This document shows, piece by piece, positions 51,830 to 63,779 of a stretch of DNA of 64,000 nt (position 1 is its first letter; each line of letters begins with the position of its first letter). The translations under genes and the position numbers were made by a program. The stretch covers positions 62,001 through 126,000 of the forward strand of contig NZ_BCVX01000007.1 of the NCBI RefSeq assembly GCF_001591965.1. Reading direction: 5' to 3'. The DNA comes from Lysinibacillus odysseyi 34hs-1 = NBRC 100172. Lineage in GTDB: Bacteria > Bacillota > Bacilli > Bacillales_A > Planococcaceae. The notes under the pieces are model-generated. The model was not told the DNA's origin. It saw only the letters and a list, made by a program, of their open reading frames with translations, and did no database searches.

Positions 51830-52702
51830 TTATGAATGCATCACCATGCCACCGTTGACATGAATACACTGCCCTGTAATATACGTCCCGTCATCTGATG
51901 CAAGCAGCACGTAAGCTCCGGCTAATTCGCTCGGTTGGCCCGGTCGCTTCATCGGTGTTTCTGTACCGAACTCCTCCACTTTTTCTGAATCGAACGAAGA
52001 AGGGATGAGCGGTGTCCAAATAGGACCTGGCGCTACCATGTTGACACGTATGCCTTGGTCTACAAGGTTTTGCGCGAGGCTTCTTGTAAAGCCGACAATC
52101 GCTCCTTTTGTTGTTGTATAATCGATTAAAGTTTTATGTCCACGGTAGGCGTTTATAGAAGTCGTTGAGATAATCGCACTGCCCGGCTTCATATGTGGAA
52201 TGACCGCTTTTGATAAATAGAAAATCCCATCCAAATTGATGCTGAAGGTCTTACGCCACTGCTCATTTGTAATATCAACGAAGTGATCAACAGGGTACTG
52301 AACCGCCGCGTTGTTTACAAGAATATCAATCCGGTTAAATGTATCGAGCGCCGTTTTGACAATCATATCGCTTGTGCCCGGCTCAGAAATATCTCCCGGT
52401 GCCAATACGACTTGCGCTCCGGCTTCCTCAGCTATACGCTTTGTTTCCTCAGCGTCGCTATGCTCTTCGGATAAATAGTTTAGGACAAGATTAGCCCCTT
52501 CTTTTGCGTAGGCAATTGCCACCGCACGGCCAATCCCCGAGTCACCGCCTGTAATGACGGCGACACGGCCTTTTAGCTTTCCGCTCCCCACATATTCTTT
52601 TGGCTGAGTTGGTAGGGGATTCATTTTTGATTCAATGCCCGGCTGCTTTTCTTGCTGCTGCGGTGGTGTGCCGCCTACTTGTTTGTTTTCAACATTTGTC
52701 AT
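51830..52702 (-). CDS. SDR family oxidoreductase (YhdF/YdaD type)
   Basis: A 290-residue general-stress type SDR with the usual Gln/Pro-rich leader (MTNVENKQVGGTPPQQQEKQPGIESKMNPLP) and GSGKLKGRVAVITGGDSGIGRA. NNAAVQYPVD, STTSINAYRGHKTLIDYTTTKGA (Ser-Tyr-Lys) and CIHVNGGMVMHS are intact. GGAGG lies 7 nt before the ATG. In B. subtilis such genes belong to the sigma-B stress regulon; no promoter of that kind was identified here. A paralogue lies at 48289. Confidence 0.92.
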   Translation of the reverse strand: MTNVENKQVGGTPPQQQEKQPGIESKMNPLPTQPKEYVGSGKLKGRVAVITGGDSGIGRAVAIAYAKEGANLVLNYLSEEHSDAEETKRIAEEAGAQVVLAPGDISEPGTSDMIVKTALDTFNRIDILVNNAAVQYPVDHFVDITNEQWRKTFSINLDGIFYLSKAVIPHMKPGSAIISTTSINAYRGHKTLIDYTTTKGAIVGFTRSLAQNLVDQGIRVNMVAPGPIWTPLIPSSFDSEKVEEFGTETPMKRPGQPSELAGAYVLLASDDGTYITGQCIHVNGGMVMHS

Positions 52703-52801
52703 GGAAAAAGCCTCCTTTGTATTGTCTCCATAACTCTTTAACCTGTTATCCTGATTTTAAACATACGGTTGTTTTGATGGAGGGCAGGAGGTCTTTTAAT
52801 C

Positions 52802-52840
52802 AAAAAAGGCTGGAAATCCATAAACTTCGGATTTCCAACC
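52802..52840 (-). terminator. Intrinsic terminator of the chemoreceptor gene
   Basis: 12-bp stem GGCTGGAAATCC / GGATTTCCAACC with one G-U pair, read on the minus strand with a following TTTTTT. Confidence 0.9.
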
Positions 52841-52861
52841 GTATTGTAATTTGCAAATACT

Positions 52862-54832
52862 TTATAATTTATATTGCTTCACAAGGGTATCCAGCTCTGT
52901 AGCAAGGGCTGCAAGACGTTCCGAGCCGCTTGAAACCTCGTTAATCAGCTCACTTGATTGAACCGTTGTGGCAGTGGTCTCTTCAATTCCGGCTGACGCT
53001 TCTTCCGTGATAGCTGATATTTCCTGAATCGCTGCGTTAATTGTCTGTGTTTCAGCTGCCATATTACCGATATTCGTAATAACAAGCAGTATATTATCTG
53101 CCACACGCTGCATCGCTTCATCGATTGCATGGAATGTATCAGCTGTTGTCTGTAATTGAGCAGATCCTGCACTTGCTTCACTATACCCTTTATCAAGGGA
53201 CTGATTGACATCCGTCGACTCCTGTTGAATTGTCTGCATGATTACAGTGATTTCCTCGACAGCCGCCGCTGTTTGATCTGCCAGCTTCCGTACCTCTTCT
53301 GCTACAACAGCAAACCCTTTTCCATGCTCACCGGCACGGGCAGCTTCAATTGATGCATTTAGTGCCAATAGATTTGTTTGATCTGCTACATCTTTAATAA
53401 TGGCAACGAAAGAGGCAATGTCTTTTGTCTGGTTATCCAGCTTGTCCATTTTCTTTTTTGTTTCTTCAACTACATGATAGATCGAGGTCATCTGTTCATT
53501 TGAACGATTGATTTGTACTTTCCCATCTTTTGCAAAATCAACAACACGTGTTGTAAGCTTTTGCAGCTCAACTGACCGCGTATTTGTATCCTGCATTTTA
53601 TTAGAGTATTCATTCATAAGAAAGACAAGTTCTGCTGCTGCATCAATCTGCCGCTCTGCACCGCTAGACAGCTCTTCCATTGTATTCGCAATTTGCTGTG
53701 ATCCAATGGCAACTTCTTTAGAGGCGGATGCCAGTTCTTCGCTGTAGGAGGATACCTCGGCTGCTGAAACTGAGACATCTGTCAAAGTCCTTTTTAAATT
53801 CATTTGGAAGCTTTTCATATTGGTAACCAGTCCGCCGATTTCGTCATTACGAGCTTTCGCAAACACTTCTTGTCGCAAATCGCCTGTTGCCATGATTTCC
53901 ATATGTTCCGAAACAGCTTTGACCGGCTTTGCAACGGAGCGGCTAAATAAAACGGCTATAATAATACCTGCCGTAATGGCGCCTAGCAATACAAATAACG
54001 CAATAAAGAATATCCTCTTTTTCGTATCCCATATAATTGAAATATCCTGATTAAGTTCAATTATTCCAATAATTTCGGTATTGGACGGGTCATACATTGG
54101 CATGAATGTTTCGTAATGGGTTTGATCTTTTTGGTGTACCGTCTTTCCCTTCTTAACAGCTTTTATAATGGATTGATCTTTTAAAATATTTCCGATTTGG
54201 TCTTCTTCGGATGATACAGTAATTTTATGTTCTTCGTTATAAAGGTTAATTACAACACCCGGTATTAGATTTTGAAGGTCCTTTATAAAAGAATCATTTA
54301 ACCCTGTTTGGACTGTGCCGATAACCTTCCCATTTACCTCCAGCGGGGCAAACGCCCTTACAGATAGACCGCTTTTACCAAATTCAAAACCGGCGGACCC
54401 TTCACCAGCCAAAGCATTTTGGATGGCAGGAACATCTTTTTTATCATCGCCGTACGACTCCGGGTTATGCCCCCTTACGAGTACTTTCCCGTTGACATCG
54501 CCGATTTCCATTACCGTTAAGTCATGTTCTTTATTCAATCGGCTATAAAGTGGTAACACAGCATTTTGAATAGCAGTCCGATCTGTACCGCCAAGCACTT
54601 GTAAAAGTTTTGGGTCTTTGGCATATAGCGAAGTAATTTCCAAAAGGTCCTGGGAAGTTGCACGGAAATGCTCCTGTACCATATGTTCATACTCTTTCTG
54701 CTGCTTATCGCTCATTGTGTTCAGGCTAGTAGTGGACGTGAAAAACAGAATAACTACTGTTGTCACAAGGGAGAGGATAATAACTGATAAAAATACAAAA
54801 ATCAACTTCTTATGTAGTGAATTAAATTTCAT
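52862..54832 (-). CDS. Methyl-accepting chemotaxis protein
   Basis: A 656-residue chemoreceptor. TM1 at about 11-32, an extracellular dCache-type sensing domain (about 35-275; [41 protein letters not shown]), TM2 at about 276-300, HAMP (about 300-355; [27 protein letters not shown]), and a long signalling coiled coil with the hairpin tip [50 protein letters not shown]. It should signal through CheW/CheA to the flagellar motor. The ligand is unknown. It is monocistronic. Confidence 0.95.
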   Translation of the reverse strand: MKFNSLHKKLIFVFLSVIILSLVTTVVILFFTSTTSLNTMSDKQQKEYEHMVQEHFRATSQDLLEITSLYAKDPKLLQVLGGTDRTAIQNAVLPLYSRLNKEHDLTVMEIGDVNGKVLVRGHNPESYGDDKKDVPAIQNALAGEGSAGFEFGKSGLSVRAFAPLEVNGKVIGTVQTGLNDSFIKDLQNLIPGVVINLYNEEHKITVSSEEDQIGNILKDQSIIKAVKKGKTVHQKDQTHYETFMPMYDPSNTEIIGIIELNQDISIIWDTKKRIFFIALFVLLGAITAGIIIAVLFSRSVAKPVKAVSEHMEIMATGDLRQEVFAKARNDEIGGLVTNMKSFQMNLKRTLTDVSVSAAEVSSYSEELASASKEVAIGSQQIANTMEELSSGAERQIDAAAELVFLMNEYSNKMQDTNTRSVELQKLTTRVVDFAKDGKVQINRSNEQMTSIYHVVEETKKKMDKLDNQTKDIASFVAIIKDVADQTNLLALNASIEAARAGEHGKGFAVVAEEVRKLADQTAAAVEEITVIMQTIQQESTDVNQSLDKGYSEASAGSAQLQTTADTFHAIDEAMQRVADNILLVITNIGNMAAETQTINAAIQEISAITEEASAGIEETTATTVQSSELINEVSSGSERLAALATELDTLVKQYKL

Positions 54833-54911
54833 AGGTTCTCCTTCCTGTATTCAGTCTCAGTATAGCATAAACGATTGACGCATTTAACAGTATTTTCCCT
54901 TTACATAGTAA

Positions 54912-54939
54912 AAACCTGCTACGAATTCGTAGCAGGTTT
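54912..54939 (-). terminator. Terminator overlapping the 3' end of the yneR coding region
   Basis: A 28-nt perfect palindrome, arms AAACCTGCTACGAA and TTCGTAGCAGGTTT with no loop bases other than the centre, followed on the minus strand by TTTT. The stop codon of yneR (54919-54921) and its last codons lie inside it. Confidence 0.85.
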
Positions 54940-55224
54940 ATATTCATACTTTAGTTCATTTAAGGCAGCATCTACAGAGACGTGTAAGTCATGTTCATTA
55001 AAAAACCATTCGTCCGCCTTTTCAATATAGAAATGAACATCATCTAACACAGTTTCTACACCAATCTCATGCGGGCTTTCCCGGTTCATCCCAAGGGAAA
55101 ATCCTTCGTGAAAGGGTGAGGAGCCGCCGTATCTTGCATAAAAGCGGATATAATCACCAGCTTCTGCTTCCATTTCTTCTTTAAACCATTCCATTGCCTC
55201 ATTTGCTATCAGTATTTTCAACAT
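54919..55224 (-). CDS. yneR: HesB/YneR family protein
   Basis: A 101-residue HesB-like (IscA/YneR) protein: MLKILIANEAMEWFKEEMEAEAGDYIRFYARYGGSSPFHEGFSLGM...VHFYIEKADEWFFNEHDLHVSVD. Unlike iron-sulfur carriers it lacks the conserved cysteines (no C-x-C), as in YneR. The frame is open to 55368, but GAGGTGAT precedes the ATG at 55224. It neighbours plsY and parE/parC as in B. subtilis, which supports the identification. The role is unknown. Confidence 0.9.
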   Translation of the reverse strand: MLKILIANEAMEWFKEEMEAEAGDYIRFYARYGGSSPFHEGFSLGMNRESPHEIGVETVLDDVHFYIEKADEWFFNEHDLHVSVDAALNELKYEYKPATNS

Positions 55225-55270
55225 TATCACCTCATGCTCTATTATGCCGGCCATGAGGCATAATGAAAAT

Positions 55271-55298
55271 AAAAAAGCCCTCCAAAAGAGAGCTTTTC
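55271..55298 (-). terminator. Probable terminator of plsY
   Basis: On the minus strand a short stem (AAAAGCTCTC / GGAGGGCTTTT, with mismatches) is followed by TTTTTT. Confidence 0.6.
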
Positions 55299-55368
55299 TA
55301 AATAGAGAGCCAGCTGCAATACAGCTGCCATCAACAAAAACTAGTGTTGGCATATGACTGCCAGCCAT

Positions 55369-55971
55369 TTATATCCAAGTTACTTTCGGTTCTGTCCCGT
55401 TTTTAATTCGCTGGATGTTAGCTCGGTGACGGTAGACAATAAAGAAGAATAAGACCGCTACTAATATACATAATGCCCATTCACCTATGACAATCCCGTA
55501 AATAATACTATAGATTAAAGCAACTGTTGCTGCAATCATAGATGTAAGACTGACCATTTTCGTCAATTTCAAGGAAATCAGGAAGACAATAACGAGGAGG
55601 ACGAATAGCAGCCATGTATAACCGAGCAGCACGCCCGCACTTGTTGCCACCGCTTTTCCGCCTCTAAAGCCCGCAAAAATAGGGAACATATGACCAACAA
55701 CAGCAACTGCTCCTAAAATCAGTGGGTGAATCGTTGTTTCCTGAAAAAAAGGAAGAAGCGGCAGCAGTACTCCTGCTGTACCTTTGAGCACATCCATCAC
55801 TGTAACGATAATACCGGCTTTCTTCCCAAGAATCCGGAATGTGTTTGTTGCTCCGAGATTTCCGCTTCCATGTTCACGTATATCCGTTTTGTAAAAGATT
55901 TTTCCTATCCATAGGCCAGAGGGAATCGAACCAATCAGATAAGCACAAAGAATTATTAGTGCATTCACCAT
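55369..55971 (-). CDS. plsY: Glycerol-3-phosphate acyltransferase PlsY
   Basis: A 200-residue integral membrane enzyme with five TM helices: [19 protein letters not shown] (loop 1), [26 protein letters not shown] (motif 2), and the NGTEPKV tail. It transfers an acyl group from acyl-phosphate to glycerol 3-phosphate in the first step of phospholipid synthesis. It is the housekeeping copy: its place beside parE-parC matches B. subtilis yneS. A palindrome TATTAGTTGGTACTAATA (56000-56017) lies in its promoter region. It is divergent from parE. Confidence 0.96.
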   Translation of the reverse strand: MVNALIILCAYLIGSIPSGLWIGKIFYKTDIREHGSGNLGATNTFRILGKKAGIIVTVMDVLKGTAGVLLPLLPFFQETTIHPLILGAVAVVGHMFPIFAGFRGGKAVATSAGVLLGYTWLLFVLLVIVFLISLKLTKMVSLTSMIAATVALIYSIIYGIVIGEWALCILVAVLFFFIVYRHRANIQRIKNGTEPKVTWI

Positions 55972-55999
55972 GCGTTGCGCCCCTTTCGATTTTCAAAAT

Positions 56000-56017
56000 T
56001 ATTAGTTGGTACTAATA
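56000..56017 (-). promoter_or_regulatory. Palindrome in the plsY promoter region
   Basis: TATTAGT / ACTAATA arms with 4 nt between, 29-46 nt upstream of the plsY ATG, between a possible -35 TTGTTA and -10 TAATAA (minus strand). It resembles FapR operator arms (TTAGTA...TACTAA), but the spacing is 3 nt shorter than the known consensus. Confidence 0.5.
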
Positions 56018-56307
56018 GGTTGTAACAAATATTTTACACGCTTTTATAGAAATTAGGAAGAATTAATTTTATGAAGTGATTGTTCTATTATATGAGCGAA
56101 AAAATAATATCTACCCAAAATTACCCTCTCATGTGAAAAGGATCAAAATATGCTTAGGGAAGAGGAGATGGAAATAATTTATAGTATATTTTGTGAGAAA
56201 AGAAGGAAAAGACCGGGTCCTTCATGAATTTCAATAGAGCGTGAACTTTTAATGAGACAGAGTTAATGTTACAATAAATGTCTGATTGCGTTCTTTGGAA
56301 ACATTGA

Positions 56308-58346
<2,039 letters not shown>

Positions 58347-58347
<1 letters not shown>

Positions 58348-60770
58348 TGTCACAGGAACGTTTTCAAGATTTACCACTAGAAGAAATTATGGGCGACCGT
58401 TTTGGCCGCTATTCAAAATACATTATTCAGGACCGGGCGCTGCCTGATGCACGTGATGGTTTAAAGCCGGTACAACGCCGTATTTTATACGCTATGTTCA
58501 ATGAAGGAAACACACATGATAAGCCATTCCGTAAGTCCGCAAAGACAGTCGGGAACGTAATCGGTAACTTCCACCCGCACGGGGATTCATCCGTTTACGA
58601 GGCGATGGTTCGTATGAGCCAGGATTGGAAGGCACGTCATATGCTGATTGAAATGCACGGGAATAATGGTTCTGTCGATGGTGACCCGCCGGCTGCCATG
58701 CGTTATACAGAGGCGCGTCTATCGGCTATTTCAGCAGAACTTTTACGGGATATTACGAAGCGTACTGTTGAATTTGTGCCAAACTTCGATGATCAGGACA
58801 TGGAACCGACGGTGTTGCCTGCACGCTTCCCAAATTTACTTGTCAACGGTTCTACAGGTATATCAGCCGGCTATGCAACTGATATCCCTCCTCATAATCT
58901 GGCTGAAAGTCTTGACGCTGTGTTGATGCGCCTTGATAAGCCTGATGCCACTGTAGATGAATTGATGACGGTCCTTAAAGGCCCGGATTTCCCAACAGGT
59001 GGTATTATACAAGGGGTAGACGGTATTAAAAAGGCATACGAAACAGGCAGAGGGAAAATTATCGTACGTGCAAAAGCCGCTATTGAACAGATGAAAGGCA
59101 GTAAGGAACAAATTATCGTTACGGAGCTTCCATATGAGGTAAACAAGGCAAACCTTGTGAAAAAAATCGACGAGCAGCGTCTTGATAAACGATTGGAAGG
59201 CATTGCGGAGATACGTGACGAGTCGGATCGTATGGGACTGCGTATTGTTATTGAAATGAAGAAAGATATCCCTGCAGAGGGCATTCTAAACTATCTTTAT
59301 AAAACAACTGACCTGCAAGTAGCATATAATTTCAATATGATTGCGATTCATGACCGCCGTCCAACGATGATGACATTACCGCTTATTTTAGATGCGTATA
59401 TCGCTCATCAAAAAGATGTCGTAACGAAACGCTCGGAATACGATCTTCAGAAGGCAAAAGACCGTCTGCATATTGTGGAAGGTCTGATGAAAGCATTATC
59501 CATCTTGGATAAGGTAATCGCGACAATCCGCGGATCGAAGGACAAGCGCGATGCCAAAAATAACTTGATGGCAAAGTTCGAATTTACAGAAGTACAGGCA
59601 GAAGCGATTGTCAGCTTGCAATTATACCGCCTGACAAACACCGATATTACGGAGCTTCAAAAAGAGCATGAGGATTTAACGAAACTCGTTGATAAATTAT
59701 CTGCTATCTTACAAGATGAGAAAAAGCTGATCAAAGTGATTAAAACAGAGCTGACGGATATTAAAAAACGCTTCAGTGAACCGCGCCGTTCGCAAATTCA
59801 AGCAGAAATTGAAGAAATCAAAGTGACGCTCGATGTTCTTGTACCTAGTGAAGAAGTGGTAGTTACTGTAACAAAGGACGGGTATGTGAAACGAACAAGC
59901 CAGCGCTCCTATGCGGCGTCAAACGGCAAGGATTTCGCGATGAAGGAATCCGACTATCTGCTGTATGAGGAAACATTAAATACCCAGCATTTCCTATTGC
60001 TGTTTACGAGCAGAGGAAATTATATTTATCAGCCTGTTCATGAGCTGCCGGATATCCGCTGGAAAGACCTTGGTCAGCATATTTCCAGTATCGTCTCGAT
60101 CGATGCAAACGAAGAAATTGTCTCCGTTATCGGAGTAGATAAGTTCGATCAGGAAGACACATTCATTTTCACGGCAACAAAAGAAGGGCAGATCAAACGT
60201 TCAGCCCTTACCGACTATGTCGTGACACGGTATTCAAAGCCGATTAAGACAATGAATTTAAAAGGAAACGATGAAATGATTTCCGCAGAGCTTGTGACAT
60301 CCAAAAAGGAAGTTCTATTGACGGCAAATACAAGCTTCAGCATCCGTTTTGATATGGAAGAACTGCCGGTTACAGGTGTAAAAACAGCGGGAGTAAAAGG
60401 GATTCTTTTAAAAGATGGGGAATACCTAGCCGCGGCGAATATTCTTGAACCGGGCGCAGAGCAGGAAGTCGTGATTGTGACACAGCGAGGTGCTGTTAAA
60501 CGCATGAGTGTCTCTGAAATCGAACAAGGAAACCGTGCAAAACGCGGGGTTGTTACGCTTAAAGAACTAAAAGCCAATCCTCACCGCGTCTTTACGATGA
60601 TTGTAGTAAAGCCAACGGATACTATTTTACTTGAAACTGAGAAAGGTATTCAGGAAGAAATCCAGGTAGGAAGTCTATCGCGGGCCGACCGTTACTCAAA
60701 TGGTTCCTTACGGGTCGATACAGCAGGGGATGGAAAGCTTGTACGGGTGGCAGTTATTAAGCAGCAATAA
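58347..60770 (+). CDS. parC: DNA topoisomerase IV subunit A
   Basis: An 807-residue ParC. Catalytic Tyr120 in [11 protein letters not shown], and the breakage-reunion domain with [18 protein letters not shown], where the quinolone-resistance positions (Ser81, Glu85 by count; Ser80/Glu84 in Staphylococcus aureus) are wild type. C-terminal beta-pinwheel blades end in [16 protein letters not shown]. Its start overlaps the parE stop, so the subunits are translated together. A terminator follows, overlapped from the other strand by a 58-residue gene. Confidence 0.97.
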
Positions 60771-60781
60771 ATAAATGTAAG

Positions 60782-60823
60782 AAAAGCATTACGAGACGAT
60801 TAGTCGTTTTCGTAATGCTTTTT
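60782..60823. terminator. Terminator of parC
   Basis: 13-bp stem AAAAGCATTACGA / TCGTAATGCTTTT followed by TTT. The minus-strand small gene at 60800 ends inside it. Confidence 0.88.
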
Positions 60824-60976
60824 ATATTTCCTATATTCTTTGTCGATTGTTTCCTTTTTCGTTTTTGTCATTCGGACATGTGTGGAAAACTCACTTGTTC
60901 CGCGTTTTTCCGCCACATCCTTCCCATCTTGCCGCAAAAGTTTCAACCGTTTTTTTCTTGCTTCCGATTTCGCCAT
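60800..60976 (-). CDS. Small basic protein (58 aa)
   Basis: Found by eye. GGAGGTGGTAAA precedes the ATG at 60976. The 58-residue product MAKSEARKKRLKLLRQDGKD...FSTHVRMTKTKKETIDKEYRKYKKHYEND is strongly basic and soluble, the kind of small nucleic acid-binding or ribosome-associated protein common in this group. Its 3' end overlaps the parC terminator. The function is unknown. Confidence 0.75.
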   Translation of the reverse strand: MAKSEARKKRLKLLRQDGKDVAEKRGTSEFSTHVRMTKTKKETIDKEYRKYKKHYEND

Positions 60977-61093
60977 TTTACCACCTCCACATTTAGTTTA
61001 CCCGTCAGGTTAGAGAACGAAAAGTACGACTTTTACAAGACGGAGAGAACCGTTTTGTAAAAGTCTATCGGTGAAATCAATAACCCCTTATGT

Positions 61094-61122
61094 AAAAAGA
61101 CTCCTGGCAGAAGCCGGGAGTC
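61094..61122 (-). terminator. Terminator of actP operon
   Basis: 10-bp stem GACTCCTGGC / GCCGGGAGTC with one G-U pair, then TTTTT on the minus strand. Confidence 0.9.
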
Positions 61123-61157
61123 AGAAACTTGATCAAAATTCGTTTTTACAAAGCAAA

Positions 61158-62702
61158 TTAGTGGGATACGTCTTGTACAGAAATACCCGTTTGTGCTTTT
61201 ACTTCTACTTCACGGAAGATTGCTGGATCTTCAGACGGTGATAGATAACTGCCTAACCAGCCAGCAAGGAAGCCAAGCGGTACGGAAATGATTGCCGGGT
61301 TTGTTAACATAATTAATGGTTCACCAACAAAGATCGCTTTACCTTCTACTGGATTCCAAACGTTCGGAGACATAGAAACGATAACAAGAGCTGAAATTAA
61401 ACCTGTTAGCATTGCTGAAATGGCACCTGCTGTATTGAAGCGTTTCCAATAAATTGTGTAAAGGATAACAGGTAAGTTAGCTGATGCAGCGATACAGAAC
61501 GCAAAGGATACTAAGAACGCTACGTTCAGCGTTTGAGCACCTAATGCCAGGATAATTGAAACAACCGCGATCGCAATTGAGCCGATACGAGCAGCCATAA
61601 CTTGCTCTTTTTCTGTAACTTTCCCTTTTTTGATGATTTGACCGTAAATATCATGTGATAGGGCAGAGGCACCTGAAAGTACAAGGCCTGCTACTACTGC
61701 CAAAATTGTCGCAAATGCAACCGCACATACGAACGAGAATAGAATATCGCCGCCTAATGCTTCTGCTAGAAGCGGAGCAGCCATGTTACCGGCAGCATTT
61801 GCCGCAACGATATCATCCAAACCTACGAATGCTGCTGCACCGAAGCCAAGGAAAATCGTTAAGATGTAGAAAATACCTACAATCCATGTTGCCCAGATAA
61901 CAGAAGAACGTGCTGTTTTTGCATCTTTTACTGTAAAGAAGCGCATTAGGATATGCGGCAGACCAGCTGTCCCTAACACTAATGCAACAAGCATAGAGAT
62001 TGTATCAAGTCCATTTGTATATTTAAGACCTGGATTTAAATACGCTTCACCATTTGCTGTAGCTGTTTTCATTTCTGAGAACATTGTTAAAATATTAAAG
62101 TCAAATTTCGCTAATACTAAGAAGGAAATGATAACTGTACCTAACATTAATAAACAAGCTTTGATGATTTGTACCCATGATGTCGCTGTCATACCGCCGA
62201 ACAGTACGTAGATCGTCATCATGAAACCTACTAATAATACCGCCACCCAATAAGGGATACCTAATAGTAATTGAATAAGTGCACCCGCACCAACTAGCTG
62301 TGCGATCATGTAGAATAATACGATAGTAATTGTAGATAGGGCTGCCACACCACGAACTTTTGCTTTATCAAAGCGAGCCGTAATCATATCAGCCAGTGTA
62401 AATTTCCCTAAGTTACGTAAAGGTTCTGCGACGATGTAAAGTACTACTAGATAGGCTACTAAATAACCGATCGAGAAGAAGAACCCGTCAAAACCGAAAA
62501 GCGCAATCGAACCGGCAATTCCAAGGAATGAAGCCGCTGATAAGTAGTCACCAGCAATCGCCAAACCATTTTGCCAACCCGTTAAACCACCGCCTGCTGT
62601 GTAAAAGTCACTAGCACTTGATGTACGTTTGGAAGCCCACCATGTGATGACCAATGTCAAACCAACGATTGCTACGAAGAATGAGATAGCAGTAACGCTC
62701 AT
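61158..62702 (-). CDS. actP: Cation/acetate symporter (SSS family)
   Basis: A 514-residue, 13-TM sodium:solute symporter: ASDFYTAGGGLTGWQNGLAIAGDYLSAASFLGIAGSIALFGFDGFFFSIGYLVAYLVVLYIVAEPLRNLGKFTLADMITARF is the ActP/YwcA signature. AAGGAG lies upstream. Its ATG overlaps the stop of the DUF485 gene by TAATG, so the pair is cotranscribed. E. coli actP-yjcH has the same pairing. It imports acetate or other short monocarboxylates with Na+. A candidate CcpA site lies in the promoter region. Confidence 0.94.
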   Translation of the reverse strand: MSVTAISFFVAIVGLTLVITWWASKRTSSASDFYTAGGGLTGWQNGLAIAGDYLSAASFLGIAGSIALFGFDGFFFSIGYLVAYLVVLYIVAEPLRNLGKFTLADMITARFDKAKVRGVAALSTITIVLFYMIAQLVGAGALIQLLLGIPYWVAVLLVGFMMTIYVLFGGMTATSWVQIIKACLLMLGTVIISFLVLAKFDFNILTMFSEMKTATANGEAYLNPGLKYTNGLDTISMLVALVLGTAGLPHILMRFFTVKDAKTARSSVIWATWIVGIFYILTIFLGFGAAAFVGLDDIVAANAAGNMAAPLLAEALGGDILFSFVCAVAFATILAVVAGLVLSGASALSHDIYGQIIKKGKVTEKEQVMAARIGSIAIAVVSIILALGAQTLNVAFLVSFAFCIAASANLPVILYTIYWKRFNTAGAISAMLTGLISALVIVSMSPNVWNPVEGKAIFVGEPLIMLTNPAIISVPLGFLAGWLGSYLSPSEDPAIFREVEVKAQTGISVQDVSH

Positions 62703-63022
62703 TAGCTAACACTCCTTTCGTATTCGTCGATGATGGCCTTTGCATCACGGTCAAAGTTGCTTGCTTTGGCTACATATAAATGTGCAAGTCCCCATGTCAT
62801 AATAAATAACCCCGCCGAGTAAATCCATACCCACGTTATATCCCCGATCGCCTTCTTATGCAGAATATCTGTGTAAGAAGTCAGCACCGGCAGTAGCATA
62901 TATGCTACAAGGAACACTGCTGTAAGAGTCCAAAGAAAAGCGTTCTTTTTCTTTGTCAGTTCTTTGAACGACTCTAGCTGCGCGATTTTTTCATAATCCA
63001 CTACTGGACTATTTTTCGCCAT
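62702..63022 (-). CDS. DUF485 (YjcH-like) membrane protein
   Basis: A 106-residue, two-TM protein: YEKIAQLESFKELTKKKNAFLWTLTAVFLVAYMLLPVLTSY and DITWVWIYSAGLFIMTWGLAHLYVAKASNFDRDAKAIIDEYE, typical of DUF485/YjcH, which accompanies ActP. The ATG at 63022 has AGGGGGT 6-7 nt upstream; the ATG at 63028 is too close to it. The role is not established; a subunit or stabiliser of the symporter is likely. Confidence 0.93.
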   Translation of the reverse strand: MAKNSPVVDYEKIAQLESFKELTKKKNAFLWTLTAVFLVAYMLLPVLTSYTDILHKKAIGDITWVWIYSAGLFIMTWGLAHLYVAKASNFDRDAKAIIDEYERSVS

Positions 63023-63106
63023 AAACATACCCCCTAATTTGTGAAATTTTTTACTGCTTAATGATTGTAAAATTCTACTTAATAGCTTTTTACAACTCTC
63101 ATTTTA

Positions 63107-63120
63107 TGGGAGCGTTCACA
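63107..63120 (-). promoter_or_regulatory. Candidate CcpA (cre) site
   Basis: On the minus strand TGTGAACGCTCCCA fits the cre consensus WTGNNARCGNWWWCAW at most positions, with two C for W. It lies about 85-100 bases upstream of the DUF485 start, in the actP operon promoter region, where catabolite repression would be expected. Confidence 0.4.
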
Positions 63121-63372
63121 CAATTGCAATAGTTTTTCTGAAAATTATGCAAAAAAAATTTTGAGAAAAATAGTTTGAAAGAGAAAATAAAAGTATTTAT
63201 AGAGAAATAATGATAAATTTTTAGTGTTATATGACATGTATTTAGTGAAAAAACGAGGGGTTGACAAGTAAAAAAATGCCTGTATCTATTACAGAATCAA
63301 ACCTTTTTATATGCATAAAAAAATAGAGAATATTATTGGTCACTAAAGGATAGAGCGGGAAATTAATATATT

Positions 63373-63680
63373 TTAATAAGGATTAAAGTGGAAAATAGGA
63401 GCTGTACAATAGAATTTTTCTTCCCTTTCTGCTGTATCCATCATCTGAATACAGGCAAATACAGCATGGATAATTGATATTGCCATCATGAAGACCGGGA
63501 TAGTATATGCAGTTGATACTTGCTGTTTTCCTGGCGGTTTTCCGATTTTTATCTTCCTGGCTCCAATATCATAGCAAAAGACCAAAATCCTATTAATCCA
63601 AGGCTAAAAAAAGCAATGTTACTTATAACTTCGCTTCTATATAATATCTTTTCTGCATGAAGCAATAATTTCCTACCCTG
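63373..63680 (-). pseudogene. Possible decayed two-helix membrane protein
   Basis: On the minus strand one frame reads LLHAEKILYRSEVISNIAFFSLGLIGFWSFAMILEPGR, then a stop. Shifted by one frame, protein-like sequence continues (KPPGKQQVSTAYTIPVFMMAISIIHAVFACIQMM). Two hydrophobic helices in different frames suggest a frameshifted gene of about 90 codons. No family is recognised and the limits are approximate. Confidence 0.4.
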
Positions 63681-63683
63681 ACC

Positions 63684-63713
63684 TTTACAAATGAATGGGT
63701 ATTCATTTATGAT
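63684..63713 (+). promoter_or_regulatory. Promoter with FadR/TetR-type palindrome
   Basis: -35 TTTACA (63684-63689) and -10 TATGAT (63708-63713), 18-bp spacer. Inside lies AAATGAAT-GGGT-ATTCATTT (63689-63708), a perfect 8-bp inverted repeat close to the B. subtilis FadR box TGAATGAMTANTCATTCA. The downstream gene is a nitronate monooxygenase. A 10-bp inverted repeat GTTAAATATT / AATATTTAAC (63725-63759) follows in the leader. Confidence 0.65.
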
Positions 63714-63779
63714 GGAATTAAATTGTTAAATATTTTAGAAGATTCATAGAATATTTAACGGACGATAGGGGGAGAATAT

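Noticed and set aside
51489-51869. 126-codon minus-strand frame beside the SDR gene
   Set aside because: It overlaps the SDR coding end and the terminator hairpin and reads like noise.
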